DNA from: Orbilia blumenaviensis
Lineage: Eukaryota; Ascomycota; Orbiliomycetes; Orbiliales; Orbiliaceae
NCBI GenBank assembly: GCA_036872755.1
Contig: JAVHNS010000019.1
Coordinates: 1 to 64,000, forward strand
Reading direction: 5' to 3'
Length of the DNA stretch: 64,000 nucleotides
Below are positions 15,751 to 26,846 of this stretch, piece by piece. A model generated the notes under the pieces. That model had not been told where the DNA came from and did no database searches. It was given only the letters and a program-made list of their open reading frames with translations. The number at the start of each line of letters is the position of its first letter. Within the stretch, counting starts at the first letter, position 1. Both the position numbers and the translations under genes were made by a program.

Positions 15751-16269
15751 GGAGAGGGGGGGTCCACAAAAACTGTTTAACCTGAGCAAGAATGATAATA
15801 ATACAACCGTAAAATTGTTAGATATAACAACTGCAATATAGCCGTTAGATAACAATTAAAAAACCACATCACAACCATAACAATAACCGTAGTAATAACC
15901 ACTATTAAAACCATTAATGCAATGCTTGTTTTATGATTAAACAACAATCATAAAACCAAAAAAAAACCAAAATAAAATTATTATATTATTAATTTTTAAA
16001 ACCATTCGGAAAGCAATCATAAAACAATTATTAAACCGACACCAAATTATTGTAAAACCATATTAATAACAATAATACAATCAATTGGATGGTTTTTAAC
16101 AATTGTATTACAGTAAAATCCTAATTATACCATTGTTAGCTAAGGATTGTAAAATCAATTATTTTATGAATGAACAACCAATCGTTAACCGCTTGAAACC
16201 AGAAAACGGTTTGCCGGTTTTCCAACAGTTGTTTGATGGTTGCCCCAGACCACCCTTTTCCTCAAGAGT
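15750..16269 (-). repeat. Right subterminal arm of the inverted-end element
   Basis: It is rich in AACC, CAACC and ATAACC on the + strand, the reverse complement of the bias in the left arm. It ends with CTCAAGAGT at 16261-16269, the exact inverse of the left terminus. A G run at about 15752-15760 marks the inner edge. Confidence 0.45.
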
Positions 16270-16617
16270 ATATAAAATATAATAAAGTTAATATAATAGT
16301 TAAAATTATTTAATTTAAATAATATAAATATATAATAATTTATTTAAAGATTTATTTAAACAATTTTAATTTTTAAACCAATATTAGATTAATTTTTTTA
16401 ATTTAAAAACAATAAAAAATTATAGCCTAATACTGTGATATATATATCCTTCAATATATAAAGCATAAATAATAGTTATATATATAACTCCTTATTTTTT
16501 AATCTATAACTATAACTAAGGTCATATTCTCAAGCATCATGACACACATACTCTCGCACATATAACCTTATATTTTTATTATTTATTATTTATTATTTAT
16601 AATTATTTAATTTGATT

Positions 16618-16700
16618 TCATTCAATTTAATTTAATCTAATTTAGTTTAATTTAGTTTGGTTTAGTTTAGTTTAATTTAATTTAATTTAATTTAATTTGA
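16618..16700. repeat. Pentameric repeat (TTTAA/TTTAG)n
   Basis: About 16 consecutive 5-bp units alternate between TTTAA, TTTAG and TTTGG. The A/G alternation fits G-to-A mutation of an originally uniform array. It is non-coding. Confidence 0.75.
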
Positions 16701-16985
16701 ATTCATTATTTTAACTAAATATATTTTTATATATCTGCAAATTTATTAAATATATAATAAAAATCAAATTAATCAAAATATTTTTAATAATTACTTTAAT
16801 TATGAATGTAATTTCTAATTTTTATTATATAATATTAACTTTTATAATTATTTTAATTATTATATATTAATTAATATATTTATTAATATAATAACTATAT
16901 ATATATCTTTAAAACAAAATCAAATATTAATCAATAAATATCATCATATAATATTAATTTTATTTTTATAAATTTATAATTATAA

Positions 16986-17810
16986 CTAGGAGGCTGCTGC
17001 GCAGCACTCAAACCCGACTGCAGCATCTTGATTTTAAATGAATATATAATATAATCATTAATATAACAACTAATACAATAATTAATATAACCATTAATAA
17101 TAATTAATATAATCATTAATAATAATTAATGTAATATAAAAACTAATATAATAACTAATATAATGACTAATATAATAACTAATATAACAAATAATATAAT
17201 AATTAATATAATTTTAATATAACTTTTGTATGTGATCACGTGACCATTTTCGACGTCAAAACTATTTTTTATTTAAATTTTATTTTATTTAATTTTATTT
17301 CAAAAAAATCTGTGACGTCACTTTTTTATGTGTCACGTGACCATTTTGCATGCAAAAACCAAATTAAATTAAATTTGAAATAAAAATTGATTAAAAAAAG
17401 TTTTGACGTCGAAAATAATCACGTGATTATAATTTCACTAAAAGTGACTTAATTTAAAAAAATATAAAAAATATAAAAATAATAGCTAAAGACCTATTTA
17501 CTTAATCAAAGCTAAATAAATAATTAAAAAAGAATATATTAAATTTCTAGAGTCATAAACTTAAAAATACAAAAACGGTGAGTATAAATTCTGAACTCAA
17601 TTTTGCAATTTTCTAAAAAGTTCTTAGCAATTTTTTTGTCAAAACTTGAAAATAGTGCCAAGACTTCAAAAATCCCATACAAATTTGTATAGCAAAAATC
17701 CAAAAAAAAAAATCTTTAAGTTCACCAAAAACAACACATTTTTTGACAGGTAGGATCGCGCCTCGCGCTGGTTCAACTTTAACCCTCCTGCATAAATGCA
17801 GTCGGGCATT
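16986..17810. mobile_element. Small non-autonomous element with inverted end modules
   Basis: GC-containing modules flank about 800 bp. The left module (16986-17022) has CTAG, GGAGG, a perfect 12-bp palindrome at 16995-17006 (TGCTGCGCAGCA) and CCCGACTGCA at 17013-17022. The right module has CCTCCTGCA near 17784 and TGCAGTCGGG at 17797-17806, the exact inverse of the left 10-mer. Between them lie a degenerate TAATATAACTAA array (about 17040-17215) and a long inverted repeat (17233-17429). A 74-codon minus frame (17613-17837) has no recognisable motif. Read on the minus strand, the left end shows a hairpin, then CTAG, then T, as at Helitron 3' ends. A MITE or foldback element is equally possible. 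Confidence 0.4.
17233..17429. repeat. Long inverted repeat carrying CACGTG and GACGTC boxes
   Basis: Arm 17233-17263 pairs with 17399-17429, 31 nt with three mismatches, all of the GG-to-AA or C-to-T kind. Each arm contains CACGTG and GACGTC. The 135-nt spacer holds a further TGACGTCA (17312-17319) and a direct partial copy of the arm (about 17332-17347). Confidence 0.8.
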
Positions 17811-18110
17811 ATCATTTAATAAATAAACTAATAACATTTTTGTATTTATTAAATTATGGATTTATAAATATTTATTATAAAAATATATGTTATAATAATT
17901 TTAAATAGATTTATAAGTAATTATTAATAATTATTGTTATAGCAAATATTTTAATAATTATAATTTTATTAGTTTAACTAAATTATTTTGATTATTTTAA
18001 TTATTTTAAATTATAATATAATTATTTTTATTTAAAAGTTTAATTTTATATTTAAATTTATTTTAATTTAGTGTAATTATAGAATACTAATATAAATATA
18101 ATATAATAAT

Positions 18111-18480
<370 letters not shown>

Positions 18481-18489
18481 TAGTTCTGA

Positions 18490-18705
18490 TGTTGGAAAAA
18501 GCACCTTAATTACCTCTACACACGCGTATATAACCTACTTATTTATATAAAAGCTAAATATTCTTATTAAAGAGTTGTAATCTGATAATAAAATTTTTTT
18601 ATTTTATAGAATAAAAATAGAATATTTGGTATAAAATACAAATTTTTTTTTTTATTATTTTTATTTTTTTTATATATGTTTTTCTTTACTTTATTTAAAA
18701 TTACA
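18490..18705 (+). repeat. Left (5') LTR of the RIP-mutated relic
   Basis: It begins TGTTGG and ends TTACA, fitting TG...CA LTR ends. It is the more heavily mutated copy over its 3' part and the less mutated one at its 5' end (GCACC, CACACGCG retained). The words AAAGAGTTGTAAT and TTTATTTTATAGAATAA are shared with the right copy. Confidence 0.85.
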
Positions 18706-21700
18706 ATTTTTTTAATAAAAAAAATTTTTTTTATTTTAACTTTTTTAAAAAAAAGTATATTTTAATTTTTTTATTTTAAAAAATATTTAATATTTCCTCC
18801 TTTTCTATCCTATTAATTGCGTTAATTATAAATTTTATAAATTTAGAAAAAAGATTTTTAGTATTTGTATATTTGAATATAGTCAAAGATTATATAAACA
18901 TAATTACACCCCATTATAAAAAATATATTAAATTTTTATTTAAAAAAATAAAAAATTACACATCCAAATTTTATAATTTTATTAAATAAATTAAAATTTT
19001 AAAATATTATTTAAATAAAAATACATATTTATTTCAGATTAAAACAATACATTAATTAAATTTTTAATTTTTAAAAATATTTTTTAAAAACACAAAAAAT
19101 ATTTTAATTACTAATGTAAATTTTAATTTATTAAAAAATAAATAAAACTTTTTTAAAAAAAAATATTTTATTTTTATTATTATTGTTAAATTAGTAAAAT
19201 AAAAATTTTACATAAAAAAATTTTTTTTAAATAAAGTTGGTATATGTATTAACAATGTTTTAATTAAAATTTTTAAAAAATTTTATAAATTTTATATAAA
19301 TAAATTTTTTGAAGGTAATATAATTTTATTTAGAAATTTTAATAAAATTTTTAAATTTTTGAAAGATAAAAAATTCTTAATTTTTATTGAATTTAAAAAA
19401 TTTATAAATTATAAAAAGATAATTATTAACTAAATTACAAAAGAATTTTACATAATAAAAATGGATTATTATAATTTTATATTTTGTATTATTTAAATTA
19501 TTTGTAATAAAAAAATAATTATAATTAAAAAAAATTTTAATAAATTTTTATTTAAAAACAAAATTAATAAAATGGTTTTTAATAAAATTAATATTTTAAA
19601 AATATTATATTAAAAATTTATAAAAAATATTAAATCTAATAAATTTATACTTATTTATTTATAAATTTATAAAATTAATATTATTATTAATAATAAAAAA
19701 ATTTAATAAATTTAATTTTAAAATGTTAAAAAATAAAAATATTTAGAAATTTAAGAAAATTAAATAAAAAAAATAATAGAAAAGAAAAAAAAAAATAAAA
19801 TTGTTATTTAAAAAGTAAGATTAAAAAAATTTTACTAAAAAAAATTAATAAATTTTTATTATATTTTAGATTTGATTTTAAAATTATTTAAATAAAAAGT
19901 TGTATAATTGTTGATACTAAATATTTTTATTAAGTTTTTGTAAAAAAATTTAGTACATATTTTAAAAAAAATTAAAATTTTTATAAATTTATAAATAAAA
20001 TTATTTAAAAAATTAAATTATTTATATTTTTATAAATATATTTTAAATTTATTAATTAAAATATTTAATAAATTTAATAAAAAATTTTGTTAAGTATATG
20101 TTTTTAAAAATAAAAATATTTATATATTATTTAATTTAAATTATTATATTAAAAATTATTTTAAAATATTTATAGTGTTAAAAAATATTAAAAAAAAAAT
20201 TTGATATAAAAAATATTAAACTATTAGTATTTAAATTAATTATTATTAGAAATAAAATAAACTAATTAAAAATTAAATAAAAATTATTTAAAAAAAAAAT
20301 AATCTTTTTAATTTTTAATAAAAACTTAAAAATTATAATTATTTTTAATAAATAATATAATAAAAATTATTTAAAATTTTTATATTTTAATTTAGATATT
20401 AAAAAAATAATTGAAAATTATAATAAAATAATTTTTTATATATATATTAAAAAAATATATAAAATAATAAATTTATTTTAGAAAAAAAAAATTATTCTTT
20501 ATTAAATTAATAAATTTAAAAAAAATTTTTTAATTTAATTTTATTATAGAAAATTTATAAAAAAAATAATTAAAAAATTTTTAAAATTTAAAATAATCCC
20601 AAAAATTCATAAAAATTTTTAAAAAATTAGATTAATTGTTTTTTATTATAACATAATATTTAAATTTTATACTATTATATTATTAAAATTTTTGAAATTA
20701 ATAATTTTTAAATTATTTTATTTTTATATTGTTAATAATTAGATAATATAAAAAATAAAAAAAATTAATAAATTAATTCTTAATTTAAAAAAAAATTTTT
20801 ATTTTATTATAATAAATATAATAATATATTACCTAAACATATTTATATATTTTTTATTAAAAATAGTAAAAAATGTAATTTTAAAATATATTTTTAATTT
20901 ATTATTTATAATTTTAATTAAAATTAAATTAATACAAAAATTATATATAATTATTAATTAATTTATAATATTTATATATATAAATATTAATAATAATTTA
21001 CATTACTTTAAACAAAAATTTAAATTTATAATAAAAATAAATTATATATTAAACTTAATAAACTTCTATATTAATCAAATAAAAAAAAATATTTTTAACA
21101 ATAATATTCTTAATTATAAAAAATATATTAATAATATATTAATTATTATTATTACCCAAAATATAATTTAAATAAATAAAATTATTTATAAATAAATAAA
21201 ATTATTTATAAAAAAATTAAATTTTTATTAAAAATGATTTATAAATTTATATTAATTAATTAAAAATATATATATTTTAATTTAAATTTATAAATAAAAA
21301 ATAATATTATTAAATATAAATTTTATAAAAAATTATTTAATTATTTTAAAAAATTATATTTTTTTTTAATATATTTTAATTATATAAAAAAAAATATCTT
21401 TATAAATAAATTAATAAAATTAATTATATTATCTTTTAATAAAAAAATATATAATAAATAAATTAATAAATATAAAAAAATTTATTTTAATAAAAATTAT
21501 TTTTTTAAAATATTATATTTTTAAATTAAAAAAAAAATAAATTAAAAATAATAAAATAAAAATTTTTATTTTAAAAAAATTAAAATAAAAAATTTATTTA
21601 ATATATTTTTTTTATAATTTATAATTAATTTTATATAAAAAAATGTTAATTTACAAAATTTATAATATAAAATTAAAAAAATTTAAATATATTTTTTAAA

Positions 21701-22133
21701 AAATTATAATATATTTAAAAATTTTAAAAAATTCTTTATTAAAAATATAATAATATAATTAAAAAATTCTTTTAATAAAAAATTATATAAAAAAAATAAG
21801 AAAATATAATATTAAAACAAATATAAAAACAATTTAATTTTTTCTATTTCCCACCTTTTAAAAAGGTCTTTTTAATAAATTATAACTTAATCACTACCAA
21901 ATTTTTTAAAAAAAAATAAATAAAAATTAAAAAATAAAATTTAATATATTATATTATATATAATTAAAAATTTAATATATATATATATTTTATCTCTTTT
22001 TATTAAAATAATTTATTAAATTAATTATCTAAAAATAATAATCTAATAATAAAAATAATTTTATATATACACCACATAATATATAAAACATTATAAATAT
22101 AAAATTAATTAAAATTATAAAAATGTATAAAAT

Positions 22134-22349
22134 ATTAGAAAAAGTATTTTAATCATTTTTATGCATGTGTATATAATTTGCTTATTTATATAAAGGTTAA
22201 GTATTCCCACTAAAGAGTTGTAATTTAATAATGAAACCTCTTTATTTTATAGAATAAGAATAGAGTGTCTGGTATAAGATACAAATTCTTTTTTCTATTA
22301 TTTTCGTTTTTTTTTGTATACGCTCCCCTTTGCTTCGCTCAGGGTCGCA
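22134..22349 (+). repeat. Right (3') LTR of the RIP-mutated relic
   Basis: It lies exactly 3644 bp from the left copy and has the same length. It begins TATTAG (TGTTGG in the left copy) and ends TCGCA. Its 3' third, from CGCTCCCC to the end, escaped mutation and shows the ancestral sequence. Confidence 0.85.
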
Positions 22350-23843
22350 AAAATTTTTAATTATAATTTTTAAAAATGATTTTAAAAATAATTTTAAAAA
22401 ATATAATTTAAATAATAATTTAAAAAAATTTCATAAACAAAATTTAAACAAAACAAATAAAATTGAAAAAAAAAATAATTTTTAAACAAAAAATAATAAA
22501 ATAAAAATAATAATTGAGAAAAATCTAAAAAAACTAAAAATATACAAAAAAAATCTTCAACATTATAATAATAAAAATAATACATATATATATAATTTAA
22601 TAAAAAATTCAAATTGTTTTAATAATTTTATTGGAAAAATTTTTGGATATAATTTTTATTGTAAAAAAAAAAAGTAAAACTACCAAATTGGATGATTTTT
22701 ATAAATACTATTATTAATAAAATAATTATATAATAATTAAATTTATACTTTAATATATTATAATTAATAAACTTGTATTATAATAAAGTTATGTTAGGAA
22801 ATGAGGAAGTTGTAATTTTTGCGTTGTTGGGAATCTGCTAGCGAAATTGGGGGACCCGTTAACCAAAACGGGGGACCCGCAATAAATTCCCATATTAAAT
22901 GTAAGTTTATTAATAAACTTTATATATTAAATGCAAATTTATTAATAAAACGGTTTAAACTTTAAAAAACAAAAATTAAACTACTCCATTTTCCAAAAAT
23001 TTAAGTTTAAAATATTCTGCAAATTTACTTTAAAAATCCAAGTCCAAACCACTCCACAACAGATTTGAGTTTGTCCAAATTTTCGAAAGTCTAAACCGCT
23101 CCGCGGTCTGAAGCGGTTTGGTTCCAGTTTAGCCGTTCCACGGTAACACACTACGCCGTTCTTACACAATTCTATCAACAATTTGAGTTTTGATTAGAAC
23201 ATCGACCTTCAAAATTTCAGCAAACCTTTCAACATGATATAATGCTATGCAAAGGGCCTTTGCTTTTTGCTGATGCACCTTTTCTCAATCACTGTTACTG
23301 TTAAAGTCTATCACAATTGTCGATGACACTTGTTGTTATTGGACCTTTGATGTTCTTCCCCAACAGATGTGTTGACACCAGTAACTTGAAGAACAAAATA
23401 CCCTCACTATCCGCTTTCTTATCCCTTCAGCCACCAAGCTTAACTAGGTCCCTTTTTAGTTAGTATCTAGGTACTTACTCGGTTATAGACGACATAAACT
23501 CTGCAGGATCATATCATCAACACCGGATAATTATCGAAGATAGGCCACTTCAGGAAGCGCTTAGTACGTACCCAGATATATCAGTCCCACGGGGTCAAGA
23601 TTCGACTCTACATCTCGGGTCCACTATCAGACGGAAAGCCTCAAATACTCATTACACACAGTCTGGCTTTGCCGAGACCCGACTGGGCAAATTTACTGGA
23701 TTTGGCAGGGTTCAGACCGAACTAATGAAGCTCAAGGCTGGAACCTTAAGCACAGGACTCGCTAAACGAACACAACCTCGAGTGATCAATCCCTCATCTA
23801 TTAGCTAATCGCCTTATTCTTTCTTTGCGGCAGCTTCAAGACC
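22350..23843. other. Transition from AT-rich to balanced DNA; leader of the UspA gene
   Basis: The AT-rich block fades out at about 22.8-23.0 kb. Two direct copies of GGGGGACCCG lie at about 22850 and 22870. At about 23095-23132 a hairpin-forming pair (AAACCGCT and AGCGGTTT) suggests the end of another degraded element. From about 23200 the composition is ordinary, and the last 600 bp are probably promoter and 5' leader of the following gene. No tRNA or extra gene was seen. Confidence 0.6.
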
Positions 23844-26396
23844 ATGTCGCTCGAATCGGCCCTTGAGGAGGAACGCCTCGAAATCCTTAAGCTTCTTGAG
23901 CGTCCTTCAATATCAAACAAGCATAATGGCGGTGGTATCTCCCCTGGAGCGTCGCCAACAATTCCACGATCCCCCCCTCTGGTACCACGAACCACCTCCC
24001 CGGCGCGGTCTCCCCCGAGAACTGGCCAGACCATCGGTGGTATCTCTTCGATGATTCTTGCTGCGGAGCGTGGTTCCAACTCGGCCTCCCCACCACCAGG
24101 ACAATTCGCTTATAGCCAAAGAAGTCGAGATAGCTCACCTCACGGGTCTCTCCATTCAGCTACATCTCCAGCCTACGGAGGGCCTCGCTTGTTGAAGGAC
24201 CGTGATAAGGAGGCATTGGCATTTACCCCAAATGCGGATTATCAGTTCAATATTCTACCTTCTACTCCGAACCCCCACTTCCGCAGGGCGGGTGGAGGGG
24301 GGAATCGCACTGGGAAGACAACGCCAGTTCCTGCATCGCCGACAAGTAGCCCCGCACCAATGCATGCGAGCCTTTCTCAAGGACACCAAGACACTCTGTC
24401 TTCAATATACAGTGAATCCGGTCCATTCCAACCTGGCGGGATGGGGCTCCCTAGCGGCTCTCAGGTCGGAGGCCGTCAAATTCGGCTTGGATCTTCGAGT
24501 AGAAGATCTGGCTCGCCGTCATTGTATCATAATAGATCGGCGTCCCCACATGCCGGCAATCTATCTCTGTCGCCCTTATCGTCCCCCCCACTCAATATGA
24601 ATATGATACCACCCGCACGAACATTGATTACAGAAAATGACACCCTGATAGACCTGGAATCTGCGTATAGGAGATTGTCCGATGATGCACTTAGGAATTC
24701 TGGAGGCTCGCTCGCAACATTACCTGAACGGGGGGGCACAGCAGGGAATATACGGGCAAGTTCAGGAGAAAGCATTTCGCGGGATGGGGGAGTACGCTTG
24801 GAGAAAGATCTCACATTCATGGTTGGCGATGATGGGAGAGAAATCGCCGTAGAAAGTAGCGAGGATAGTGAATATAGCAGCGACGACGAAACGGAATCAT
24901 TTCGGGGTCGAAGGTCAGAAAAACAGCCCCCCCGTGAGGGGCCCGAATCAGCCCAACCAGCCGCCGCACTATCACATAATAGCTCCAAAAAAAGCCATCA
25001 TCAGACCCCAAAAGCGTCAATCCCGCAAAGGAAAACAATGAGTCTTTTGGCAGCTGCAGAAGAAGAGCGTAAACCCCCCTCTCCGGATAGTTATTCATCC
25101 CAACGAACTAAGTATTCACATTTATACAGGAAAAACGGTATCATCCCGATACAAGGTATCATCTCTCCTGCCTTCTGTAACTGTCTCCCCCCCCACCCAA
25201 ACACAGCAAAACACACACCGGAATATAATTCATCCGAATACAAATTTCGACACGCGGTCACATGTTTCGACGCCCTTTTCATCCGATGCAGAAGCCGATT
25301 CCAAAGATATCAAAAGGGCATCTCGGCTGTCCCTTAGCGTTTCCCCCATAATATCCACACCTGAAACCCACAGGGTTGCGCGAACGATTGTACGGGGCGA
25401 ACAGCCAAATTTGGAGCCGGAATTTATTTCTGGGCGAAAACAACGGAGCTATTTAGTCGCGACCGATTTAAGTGCTGAAGCGGCACACGCTCTCGAATGG
25501 ACAATCGGTACGGTTCTACGAGACGGAGACAAATTATTGGCTATCTATGCTATTGACGAAGAAACTATCGGGGATTTCGATGCACAAAAAGTGGCATCTC
25601 AGACAGCTGAGTCACAGTATGCAGTCACTCCACCACTTTCAAGCTGAGGAAGAAGTTTAGGGAAGGGGGCAGCTAAATTTGAAAGTAGTCCAGCTCGTTC
25701 TTCAAGTTTGAGTCGATCAGATCTACCTGATAATGGTACCGAGGGACACCAATGTTCCTCGAATAACTCCAGTAGAGAGGCTCTTCCCCGCATACTGGCT
25801 GAGTCAATAGATGCCGATGATGGAAAGCCTCCGACTTTGAGCATTAATGCTAGGGACAGGAGTAAACCCGAGCAGGAGCGCTGGGCTGCAGCGGAACAGA
25901 TTTCAACACTGGTTACTAAACTACTAAAAAAAACGAAGCTTCAAGTTCATGTCATTGTGGAAGTAATCCATTGTAAGAGCCCGAAACATCTTCTCACGGA
26001 AATGGTAGGTTAGCCCTCGCAACATCGTTTTGGTGATGAGAGGATGGGTTCTTGGGTCTAACAAAGTCATCCATTGCCCCGATCCGGGAGCCTCTGTAGA
26101 TTGATATTCTGGAACCAACACTGGTTATACTCGGGTCGCGAGGAAGGAGCGCACTAAAGGGGTGAGTACTCTATTATTCGCGCATAGCTTATTGAGTCTA
26201 TACACTAATATTGGTGATTTATTCAAGTGTCTTACTCGGATCTTTCTCAAACTATCTTGTTACCAAATCATCCGTTCCCGTAATGGTGGCTCGGAAAAAG
26301 CTGAAGAAAAGCAAATATAAGAATCCAAACCCGAGGCTTATCAACAACTTAAGCGCAGGGACATCAAGGACTCTTGCATCTGCCAAGGTGGATTGA
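23844..26396 (+). CDS. UspA (universal stress protein) domain protein
   Basis: A protein of about 721 residues with a long Ser/Pro-rich, probably disordered N-terminal part (about 430 residues) and a C-terminal UspA domain. The domain begins RSYLVATDLS...EWTIGTVLRDGD and ends with the ATP-binding signature G-2X-G-9X-G-S (GSRG, nine residues, GS), followed by a basic KKLKK tail. UspA proteins bind nucleotides and act in stress responses; fungal versions with long N-terminal extensions are common but poorly characterised. Proposed exons: 23844-25137, 25292-25616, 25689-26004, 26100-26161, 26228-26396; the last three introns have good splice signals. The first intron (154 nt) is uncertain because the skipped DNA also reads well in the downstream frame after an 8-C run (25187-25194). 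A homopolymer frameshift, in the assembly or real, is the alternative. The neighbour tfb1 is convergent. Confidence 0.85.
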
Positions 26397-26846
26397 AGGC
26401 TTATCCTTTCGACAAACCGGGAATAGAAGGCTCTGGAACCTGGGATTGCTATGGAGCACCATATCCAGAGGTTGGGCTATTCTCAGATGTTGTAAACCGC
26501 CGATCGGATTGAGGGCGAGCGTACTTAAGTCGACAGGTATCAGGTGGTGATATTGGGAGGTTATTTGAACCTTTATCTATCTCAGTGGGTATCAATCTAT
26601 TTCGGCTGTGGGTGAGTGTCGTTGTTTGTCGGGTGCTAAGCCACTTGGTAGTCGATCAGCCGACGAGATGTTGACTTACGCATCTATGCCCATGTCGTTC
26701 GTGGCGTGTGAATAATATTTTGGGGTTCAGCGGTACCCACGTCGGAGATTTATCCTGCCAAATTTGACATCCAATCCAGTAGGAAAGAGCCTGGCGTGGG
26801 TTGAAACTATTGTATCAATGATGTTTGGTTCGGCCCAACGATATTT
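26397..26846. other. Convergent intergenic region (UspA gene and tfb1 3' ends)
   Basis: 450 bp of ordinary composition holding the 3' untranslated regions of the two convergent genes. No additional open frame, repeat or RNA gene is evident. Confidence 0.7.

Larger units (their letters stand above)
668..16269. mobile_element. Putative 15.6-kb AT-rich element with inverted ends
   Basis: The nine bases ACTCTTGAG at 668-676 recur as the exact reverse complement at 16261-16269. Directly inside each end lies a less AT-rich arm of about 500-600 bp (about 677-1300 and 15750-16260). The arms align loosely when one is inverted; for example, a 24-nt stretch starting GACAACCA (left) or GGCAACCA (right, inverted) agrees at about 17 positions. 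The left arm is rich in GGTTG/TGGTT on the + strand and the right arm in CAACC/AACCA, as expected for inverted subterminal repeats. The interior is extremely AT-rich and has only short spurious frames. No clear target-site duplication is visible in the AT-rich flanks. This could be a RIP-mutated DNA transposon with long inverted repeats, or two related elements in opposite orientation. No transposase can be recognised. Confidence 0.45.
18490..22349 (+). mobile_element. RIP-mutated LTR retrotransposon relic, probably Ty1/copia-like
   Basis: Two direct repeats of identical length (216 bp, 18490-18705 and 22134-22349) flank 3.4 kb of extremely AT-rich DNA. The repeats align without evident gaps and differ mainly by C/T and G/A; where the right copy keeps CGCTCCCC and TCGCTCAGGGTCGC, the left copy has T and A. 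The interior has no long frame, but at 21124 the + strand reads Y-I-N-N-I-L-I-I, which looks like the reverse transcriptase YVDD box with both Asp codons changed from GAT to AAT. A YVDD box favours Ty1/copia over Ty3/gypsy, but this is inference from one motif. No target-site duplication is visible. Confidence 0.75.

Noticed and set aside
17613..17837. 74-codon minus frame in the small inverted-end element
   Set aside because: No similarity that I recognise, and it extends beyond the element's right module. I keep it only as part of the element description.
24527..24988. Long antisense frame within the UspA gene
   Set aside because: It is a shadow of the coding strand with no independent support. 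The same applies to the antisense frames in blm10, the Uds1 gene and gag.
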